Under the pieces are notes generated by a model, which did no database searches, was not told the DNA's origin, and saw only the letters and a program-made list of their open reading frames with translations. The position numbers were made by a program, and so were the translations under genes. From Oscheius tipulae (lineage: Eukaryota > Nematoda > Chromadorea > Rhabditida > Rhabditidae), in the NCBI GenBank assembly GCA_037178975.1, contig JASJZH010000004.1:8494001-8558000 (forward strand): a DNA stretch of 64,000 nt. The letters are read 5' to 3'. Of this stretch, positions 58,101-64,000 are shown piece by piece (position 1 is the stretch's first letter; the number at the start of each line of letters is the position of its first letter).

Positions 58101-60366
58101 ACGAAGACTGATGTGTTATGATGTTGTTATCAACTTAAAGTTACCTTCAGAAGGTTGTCACGCTTGTGACAATCAAAGTCAACTTTACGAAGTTGAACAT
58201 TCTGTGATCGTCTTGATGTAGCTTTTCATGAATGAGAATTAGTAAGCATCGAGAGGCTGGAAGTTTCCCGTGGTTCCAGGTGGAAGATTCATGACAGAAA
58301 CATCCATGTTAGGAGCGTTCTTCTTGATGCTGTCGTGATTCTTGAAAGAGGGCCATGAGTCAACCACCATGATGACTCTTTTCTCTTCAATTGCAGTCAC
58401 ACAGTCTCGTACCCATTGTTCTATCAGGGCTGTTAACCAAAATATGATTTCTCAAAATGAAAAAGAGTTACCTCCGGTCATAATATGACTGGAATGGGCT
58501 TTCACGACAAGGTTTTCTGGTTAGTAGTAGTTGGCGGGTAGTTTTCCGTCTCTCTCCTGCAGAACTATTAGCAACTTGGGATGAAGATGACCATCGGCAA
58601 AACTCATCGGCATGATGGTGTAGCTGTGGGTAGTAGCGATAACATTTCCGACGACTTTTTTGACAGTTTTGACTCCCTTGAAATGGAGACTTCGGTTTCC
58701 ATGCATCTCCTTGAGAAAACCACTTTGGTCTGCATTAAACACTGCCGATAGAGGAAGAGAGCCTTTGATGACTCGAGCATTCTGATAGAATAAGTAAAAA
58801 GTGTGTGCTATGAAATAACCTTAACATCCTGAACGAAACGTTCTCCTGATGCGTACACTTGCTCCTTGTTCTTATACATAATTCTTGAAATGAACTTGGT
58901 GATGTGTCTGGAGCAGACTCTGTGAGCCTTTTTCCATTTCTTGATCCAAGAGAGGGAGGCTTTGAATCCTTTCAGCTTCACAGTTCTCTTGTTTATGTCC
59001 AGAGCTTCCTCTTGCAGGTGACGGTCGTGGAGCGTAGCTCCTTCGGTGAACGCTGTTTCAACGAACTCATAAAGGGATTCTCCGATTTCCCGTAGAGCTG
59101 CATTTCTATGGATGATCGAATGCATTCCTACGAGAAAGACAGTATACTAAGAAATGAGAAAGCCTACCAAACTGTTCGCCTCTACGGAGCATCTTCAAAT
59201 CGTTCGGTGTCTTGATGAACCGGAATTTGCTGTTGAGAGATTCCAATGTACGAGTTCTTTTCTCTGTATCACGATAGTAATTCAAGGCGTTCTGGGCCTC
59301 CTCTATAGAGACATAGGTGTTTCCAGAGAACCTATGCCACTAATGAAATCTAATTGGATTGGAACCTGATCTTTTTCCCAACTGGTTCCTCAACTTCGTC
59401 ATCACTTGAGCCTGTTGAGTATTCTTCAACCAATGCATCGTCCACTTCGAGATCTGCCATAAGTTCCAGCAAACGGTCTTCTTCTACATCCAGTTGGGAG
59501 TACTCCAGTTCTTGCAGAATCAGTTTGAAAGAGTCGGCAACTTTCAACTCTTCTCTTGTAAGAGTGCTTTCACCGTCAACGATGGTGAACAGCTTGACGA
59601 GGTAAGAAACGATTTTGCTGGCGGACATAAGTATAATGAATGGAACGGAAAGCTTTTTACACACAGGGCTCACAAGCCATGCCGACCTATTGACCGCGCT
59701 TTTGATCAAGCGCATGGTAAAGCGATGAAGCTGGACGTACAGTTTGTGCAATTGAAAACAACTACGCAGATATAATAAAAAATAAAGAAAAAAATAATGC
59801 GTTGCGGGATCGAACCCGGGAGAAAATAATTTTAAGCGAGCGCACAACCTCTGCACCACTTGTTCGCATGCTGCTGTAATTGCACCCGGGAACCAAGTAA
59901 TCTAGGGCGCCAAAGTGGAGAAAAACGAAAACTTTAAAGGGCTCCAGGAGGCTGAGGACATCCATTCCGCAGCTGAAAATCTGGGAAACACCATCATTTT
60001 CGATGCCCTTTCGAATGGCACCTACCTCGTTTCGATATCCAGAATCGCTTATCATGGATATTTTCTACTGTGATCATGTCAATAGTTTTATATCAAAACG
60101 TAGATTCAACTTTAGTGATACGCCTCGTTTCAATGATTGTTAGGTATCGAAAAAAGTACTTTTCAACCCATACCATTATCCCAATTTCAGGCTGAACTCC
60201 TAGCCGGAGCCCTATCTCCTCTGTTCATCATTCTCACCAACAAGGACATTCGTCAGATGATTTTTTTCTGCGGTTGCCCGACTAGGAGAATATCTGCTAC
60301 GATTGCAAAGACACTCACGACATCGACAAATTCAGTTGCACCAAGAACAATGATAACTACAGTCTA
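55136..60366 (+). CDS. Serpentine receptor GPCR with a transposon in its last intron
   Basis: The proposed first exon (55136-55201) encodes MSTNASWPEPELPPPLTSLF, with an N-glycosylation site. It ends at GAG/GCAAGT, a GC-AG intron consensus, in phase with exon 2 at 55798. TM1 is IVTYLVSLILSLVLNFTMLL; TM2 is FYILLFFVIIANLMAAT. TM3 ends IAFHRLFIFVAPSMSAIFFE, TM4 is IVAVLIWSLAILIATAFTV, and TM5 is LFPFLILICYIGIVIKLL after an extracellular loop with several cysteines. TETEILKQGIFLFLIFQ opens TM6 and ends at a GTAGAC donor near 56768. The last exon (about 60191-60366) encodes LLAGALSPLFIILTNKDIRQ, and a Thr-rich tail ends with TAA or TAG. Between these lies a 3.4-kb intron with a 2.6-kb transposon, and TM6-TM7 sequence appears too short, so an exon may be lost or unseen. 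Confidence 0.65.
56961..57024 (+). repeat. Dispersed short repeat, copy 3
   Basis: Shares TAAACTATGAAA, ATGGTGTCTGTGGTTGACTC and GTTTGTCCGAGGCCACGAA with the reverse complement of 48229-48290. Confidence 0.75.
57180..57252 (+). repeat. Purine-rich GACAGAGA microsatellite
   Basis: An imperfect tandem array of GACAGAGA/GACAGG-type units, including GACAGGGAGACAGAGAGACA. Confidence 0.8.
57593..57660 (+). promoter_or_regulatory. tRNA-like Pol III promoter inside the left terminal inverted repeat
   Basis: An A-box match TGGTGCAGAGG (57593-57603) and a B-box match GGTTCGATCCC (57635-57645) are 31 nt apart, as in tRNA genes. They are followed by a run of seven or more T starting near 57656. Transcription would point into the transposon. 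The right repeat holds the mirror copy pointing the other way. Confidence 0.6.
57823..59628 (-). pseudogene. CENP-B/pogo-type transposase with zinc-binding C-terminus, inactivated
   Basis: Starts MSASKIVSYLVKLFTIVDGE at 59628, with an acidic N-terminal region ending VEEPVGKKIRFQ. The DNA-binding part has LKGFKASLSWIKKWKKAHRV, a CENP-B helix-turn-helix pattern. The catalytic core shows VFNADQSGF (first D), VIMVVDSWPSFKNHD (second D) and NLPPGTTGNFQPLDAY. An in-frame TAA interrupts at 58521-58523 and another at 58239-58241, after QPLDAY. Beyond, QLRKVDFDCHKRDNLLK lies in a different frame. The C-terminus CQLRHFICCSYCNQLLCFEH then PHSTNC looks like a zinc-binding knuckle, and stops at 57823. Confidence 0.75.
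59818..59858 (-). promoter_or_regulatory. tRNA-like Pol III promoter inside the right terminal inverted repeat
   Basis: Mirror of 57593-57660: B box complement GGGATCGAACC (59806-59816) and A box complement CCTCTGCACCA (59848-59858). Transcription would run on the minus strand into the transposon. Confidence 0.55.
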
Positions 60367-61821
60367 ATTGATTTATTATGCCCAATAAAGTTTTTCACTG
60401 AACTAAATAGTTTTCTGTAGTGAGCAGTCCTGAATAAGCAACACCCACACATTTGTTTTTCCTGTTTTGGGAAATATGTCAAAAATAGTTTTGAAGCTAA
60501 AAGGGCAATTCTACATAACAGGTTATACGCGGAATTCGTTTCTAAGCCAAGTTTCCTAGCCAACGCGGCAAAAGTCAGCTGTTTGCCTCGCTCAAAACAA
60601 TATTTTAGTCTCACTGTTTTCATATGACTTGTCTTGAGCAAAGAGGTTCACTTTTTGTGGTAGAGCATGTTTGAAGTGAATCGAAGTACTTTGTCTAGTT
60701 AACTTTAACTTTTCCCCGAACAAGGGAGAACAGTTACTGAACTCAATGGCCGTGTTATTGGCTACAAGTCTATAAAAACTTGACCACAACTATTTGAAGC
60801 TCCCTCATTTCTCATACACTGCTACTTTGTGGGAACTCCGTTTCATTCACCCTTCATGAAGTTACTGTTGAGCGTTTCTGGTAGTTGTGCTTTTAACAAG
60901 AGATTCGACTTCGTTTTCTTACAGAAGAACTATGCCTCGTCGTTCTCCAGTCGTCCACATGCTCTTGACCAACATCTACGAATTTTGAAAAGTAGCGAGT
61001 TTTCATCATCTCTTTACTTCTGTTTCTCCAGTTGAAAGACCAGATTCGATCCGATCTTGACTGGCTACCTACAAAGAATACCCCAGAGTATTACCCAGTT
61101 ATTGGCATCTATCTCTTTGTCACTGCCTGCTCGTTGATTGCTTCTAGTAAACGTGTTCACGTACAAAGTTCAGAGACAATTCAGATAACTATGGTTTCTT
61201 CAAAGGAGCCTGTTTGTTCTCCGAATAACTCCACTTGGCTATCTACTTCCTACGATCCTCGTCACAAAGCAGTCGATTGTCCGTAATCACTGCAACAATT
61301 TTTAGAACAACTATATTTAGAAAAATCGCGATTCTTTTTGTCTCCATTCCAAGTCACAAAAGCCAATGTGATTATTTCGGTGGACTTTATGAGCACTGCA
61401 TTCACAATTATGCTCTTGACTTCTTTACGCATTCCTCCTTTTGGAGCTACACCGAATTCCAATCTGAGTGCAATAGTTCAGTTCCGACATAGATATACCG
61501 ATGTGATCGAAACAATCTGAAAGATAGGACTGAAATAAGCATATATGCTTATAATAGTTGTACTGGCACTAACCTTCAATCTGCCATTTTTGAAACACAA
61601 GGCTTGTAGAGCTTACCCCCAAATTTTTGAATTTTGAAACTGCTCTTGGTATCCTCAGAATTAGCTAGACTTTCCAGAACGATTTGTTCAGCTACAGGTT
61701 GATTGAATCTTTTTCCAGCTGACATTTTTCTCGCACTATGAGTAGATGCACTTTTGTCTCCTCGTTTATCGTGATGCTCTTTAGTTCGGGATTGCTACAA
61801 CCTTAATAACCTACGCTTTCT
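60367..61821. other. Interval with hydrophobic open frames, no supported gene
   Basis: Plus-strand frames near 61032-61160 (PEYYPVIGIYLFVTACSLIA) and 61338-61450 (NVIISVDFMSTAFTIMLLTS) could be transmembrane exons of a decayed receptor, but I could not splice them into a model. A minus-strand frame at 60641-60357 has a helix-turn-helix-like stretch LTFAALARKLGLETNSA without further support. Confidence 0.35.
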
Positions 61822-62085
61822 CTAAGTGTTCGTAGAGCAGACGGCTATTATAAGAAGATAGTCTATTATGAGTTGAGAGTCTGTCTGCGTCTATCCTACG
61901 ATATATTACCGTTCACTAACAGTTCGAATACTAGTTTATTGGTTGGGGTATAGGGAGATATAGGAGGCACACATAATTACAGCGAGGAAGCCACACACTT
62001 ACATACGAACACGTGAACACACAAGTCAAAGGGTCCTCCTTTTGGAGGCGGGGAATCTGGTCAAAAGGTTGGGAGCGACACTAAG
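61822..62085 (+). mobile_element. Solo LTR with 5-bp target site duplication
   Basis: The LTR spans 61827-62080 (254 bp), from TGTTCGTAGAGCAG to GGGAGCGACA, thus TG...CA ends. It is flanked by CTAAG on both sides (61822-61826 and 62081-62085). A related copy lies at 43138-43373 and a truncated one at 35978-36176. No internal retrotransposon genes are present, as expected after LTR-LTR recombination. Confidence 0.85.
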
Positions 62086-62429
62086 ATAGAAAGATCGATT
62101 GTTTCCAAATGAGGCAGATACTGAACTAATAGACTTTCTAATACCATTGTGTAGAAAACTTCTGAACTCGCGCACCCAGTCTTTAGTAGAGGTGTTTGAT
62201 GTCATTTTGTCAACGGTAATCAAATTTTTCAATTTCGACGTTGTTTTTTTTTGTCCATTCGTCGACAGCTGCTTGCAGCAGACCAGGCTCAAAAATTACT
62301 GCTCCGACCGGGCTATACATTTGTGTCAACGTGATCCCCTATAGTAGAGTGTTATTCAAAAGTCGGTATTATTGTGTCATATGCAGATTTTGTTTGAACA
62401 AATAGTGTTATTTTCGGTCCCCAAAACAG

Positions 62430-62437
62430 TATAAAAA
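62430..62437 (+). promoter_or_regulatory. TATA box of the cysteine-rich secreted protein gene
   Basis: TATAAAAA about 33 nt upstream of the hydrophobic-leader ATG at 62470, implying a short 5' leader. Confidence 0.65.
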
Positions 62438-62469
62438 GACATCTTTTGCTGTCACATCACCATTGAAAA

Positions 62470-62937
62470 ATGTACATCACGCTCCTTCTCCTTTCATGCC
62501 TTCTCGTCACAGTCACCGCTGTCAAGATCAAGGTAGGATTGTTCATTTTGAATGTCTAACACTAGAAAGTTTAGGTAGCGAATACCATGGGAAAAGACAC
62601 CACTGCTACTTTCTACTGTAAAGGCTACTACACCGAGCCGACCATTGATGAGGCCCAGCACTTGACAGATGGACAGGATCACATCTTTGAGTTCGACTAC
62701 CAATTTCCTCTGACATGTCCAACGAAGTTCTCCTGTGGAGTCAGTGGCGGAAAGACTGGTGAAGACTCGGACAGGTTCGGCAAATTTGAAGTGCCGGTGA
62801 TCTGTACTAATATCGAGGAAGGCTACTTCCTTCGAGGTGACGGTATCTACAAGGGAACTCTGACCGGGGGAGATATCCAGAAAATTTCTGATTTCAATTG
62901 CTGTCCTTTTGCTGACTGTGCCTGTGACAAGCACTGA
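62470..62937 (+). CDS. Small cysteine-rich secreted protein, unknown family
   Basis: Two exons, 62470-62532 and 62575-62937, encode about 141 residues. The signal peptide is MYITLLLLSCLLVTVTAVKI. The mature part begins VANTMGKDTTATFYCKGYYT and holds cysteines in TFYCKG, LTCPTKFSCG, PVICTN and the end CCPFADCACDKH, so eight in all with a clustered C-terminus. The layout (leader, about 115 residues, short beta-strand-like segments DHIFEFDYQF and GKFEVPVIC) recalls transthyretin-like nematode proteins, but the typical motifs are not present, so I leave the family open. A TATA box and an AATAAA at 62944-62949 frame a compact transcription unit. Likely abundant and extracellular. Confidence 0.78.
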
Positions 62938-63023
62938 ACACGTAATAAAACTCCCGGATTGAGACAACGAAAAACCGTTTGAATGAAAACGGTCACAGCT
63001 TTCGCTGACACAAAGCTATAAAT

Positions 63024-63215
63024 ATGTCGGCTCTTTTTCACTTCGCCATTCTAAGCACTTTGACCGTCCCAAGAAGTTGTCTTACTTTTGACCTTCCCAG
63101 CAAAAAAAATGGCTGTCGTGGGAACGTTGTATACCACTTCCAATTGCATCCGTGTACTTCTACTGATAACTCTACGCCCTATAGAATAGAATTTGACTCT
63201 TGCTGTTCACTCTAG
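63024..63215 (+). CDS. Hypothetical 63-residue secreted peptide (uncertain)
   Basis: Open frame MSALFHFAILSTLTVPRSCL with a short hydrophobic start, and cysteines in NGCRGN, LHPCTST and DSCCSL at the end. A TATAAATA overlaps the ATG, which argues against this start being used from that promoter. Family not recognised. Confidence 0.3.
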   Translation: MSALFHFAILSTLTVPRSCLTFDLPSKKNGCRGNVVYHFQLHPCTSTDNSTPYRIEFDSCCSL

Positions 63216-63682
63216 GGGTATGTGAATCGATTCTATTTTTTCCTGGAACGATCAATATTAAGGAAAGAAAAAAAACCAATAGTAAAGAGTTGTGTCTTTG
63301 CCATGTCAGAATTGTGTTTCCCTATAGAAATAAACAAAACAAAAACCACAACCCTGAAAAATCTTCGGCCGAAATGGCCTCTCCTCCTTCTTCGCCCATT
63401 TCGTCGTCCGGGGTCTTTCCGTGGAATTTTTTTTTCTTTCTTCGGCCCCAATTCTTCTCGTAGATGGCCTTCAAACTGAAAAAAAAATACGTAATGATCG
63501 AGAAACAGAGTAGACAACAATTCCTACAACCGGGCAATTCCTGGCCTTCGACACGACCTCTTCTTCGATCCTCCGGCGCCCTCCACGGTGACATCTAAAC
63601 AGCCTCGCAATATTTTCTATGCACACAAAATACAATCGTCTCATCGACCAAGTTCACCGCGAGCGGCTCTGATGACATTCAT

Positions 63683-63913
63683 GTGCGCCTGGAGCTGAAC
63701 AAATCGTTCGTGAGAACCTCCCGCCTTGCTTCTACTTTAAAGAATCCACTTTTTCACAAATCGAAATCTTTCAGAGTTTTGGGTGTGGATAGAAATGCCT
63801 CGAAGAAGGATATAGACACGGCCTACATGGAGGAAATTTCTCTGATTTCTCATCCGGACAAAGGAGGAAGCGATGAGACCGCACATCTTCTCACAGAACA
63901 TGTACAGTCATAG
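63683..63913 (+). CDS. J-domain protein fragment, PAM18/TIM14-like
   Basis: Encodes FRVLGVDRNASKKDIDTAYM and then the J-domain loop ISHPDKGGSDE, where HPDKGGS is the PAM18/DNAJC19 form of the HPD motif. The preceding residues NPLFHKSKS and the following AHLLTEH fit only loosely; the usual KINEAKD helix after HPDKGGS is missing, and the frame ends at TAG 63911-63913. PAM18 stimulates mitochondrial Hsp70 at the inner-membrane import motor. This copy may be a truncated paralogue, or the terminal part may be spliced differently. Confidence 0.55.
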   Translation: MRLELNKSFVRTSRLASTLKNPLFHKSKSFRVLGVDRNASKKDIDTAYMEEISLISHPDKGGSDETAHLLTEHVQS

Positions 63914-64000
63914 TGATTGATTTTGGTTTTAATAACAAGTTCCGAATAAAACTCATACGAAGAATAGTTACTTCAACCGCCTACCTAACCATTTAGGAGA

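Larger units (their letters stand above)
57416..60035 (-). mobile_element. Pogo-like DNA transposon with 347-bp terminal inverted repeats (2.62 kb)
   Basis: The terminal inverted repeats 57416-57762 and 59689-60035 are reverse complements with coordinates summing to 117451, and looked identical where compared. They begin TCGAAACGAGGTAGGTGCC and are flanked by TA (57414-57415 and 60036-60037). Between them is a minus-strand CENP-B-type transposase with in-frame stops. The element sits in the last intron of the serpentine receptor. Confidence 0.88.

Noticed and set aside
60357-60641. Minus-strand frame with a helix-turn-helix-like stretch
   Set aside because: Splice sites needed to join it to neighbouring frames give introns too short to be real, and no family is recognised.
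61032-61520. Hydrophobic plus-strand frames resembling GPCR helices
   Set aside because: They cannot be joined into a seven-helix model and lack class motifs; at best a decayed receptor remnant.

Overview
The window is eukaryotic and most likely from a rhabditid-type nematode. It carries short 35-60 nt introns with TTTCAG-like acceptors, several classes of nematode serpentine chemoreceptor genes, a nematode cuticle collagen with an N-terminal transmembrane segment and a basic cleavage site, a T20D4.11/DUF19-type secreted protein, an acyltransferase-3/SGNH gene of the nematode OAC type, an intron-bearing tRNA-Tyr and an RTE-type retroposon. All gene models are my own splices by eye; protein families are named from recognised motifs, not from a database search.

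Layout. 0.2-7.7 kb: a serpentine receptor (+), an acyltransferase-3/SGNH gene (-) and a neuropeptide-receptor-like rhodopsin GPCR (-). 7.7-15.4 kb: a gene-poor stretch with a cluster of four back-to-back mini-hairpins. 15.4-23.5 kb: an Srsx receptor (+), tRNA-Tyr (-), a TATA-driven small secreted protein (-) and an Srt receptor (+). 23.7-35.9 kb: two tandem, paralogous minus-strand genes encoding large alpha-solenoid-like proteins. The upstream one (gene A) carries a protein kinase domain at its C-terminus; the downstream one (gene B) does not, and holds a decayed pogo-like transposon in an intron.

36.0-43.3 kb: a large inverted duplication. Two arms of about 2,324 bp (35978-38301 and 41013-43336), apparently identical where compared, each hold a complete cuticle collagen gene, a fragment of an armadillo-type gene and part of a solo LTR. 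They flank a 2.7-kb unique spacer that contains one divergent ionotropic glutamate receptor. The outer breakpoint of the left arm cuts the LTR, carries a 54-bp copy of the collagen 3' region, and abuts the 5' end of gene A.

44-51 kb: a C-type lectin-like gene, an Srx-like receptor, secreted-protein genes and a candidate 49-residue microprotein. 51.6-54.3 kb: a dead RTE retroposon with a 14-bp target site duplication, next to a TATA box. 55-60.4 kb: a further serpentine receptor whose last intron holds a 2.6-kb pogo-like transposon with 347-bp terminal inverted repeats; these repeats contain tRNA-like Pol III A and B boxes. 61.8-63.9 kb: a solo LTR with a 5-bp target duplication, a TATA-driven cysteine-rich secreted protein and a partial J-domain (PAM18-like) gene.

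The genes do not form one pathway. The region looks like a chemoreceptor-rich accessory part of a nematode chromosome reshaped by transposons and a recent inverted duplication. The most noteworthy items are the solenoid-kinase tandem pair, the inverted duplication with its templated breakpoint, and the Pol III-like promoter inside the transposon ends.
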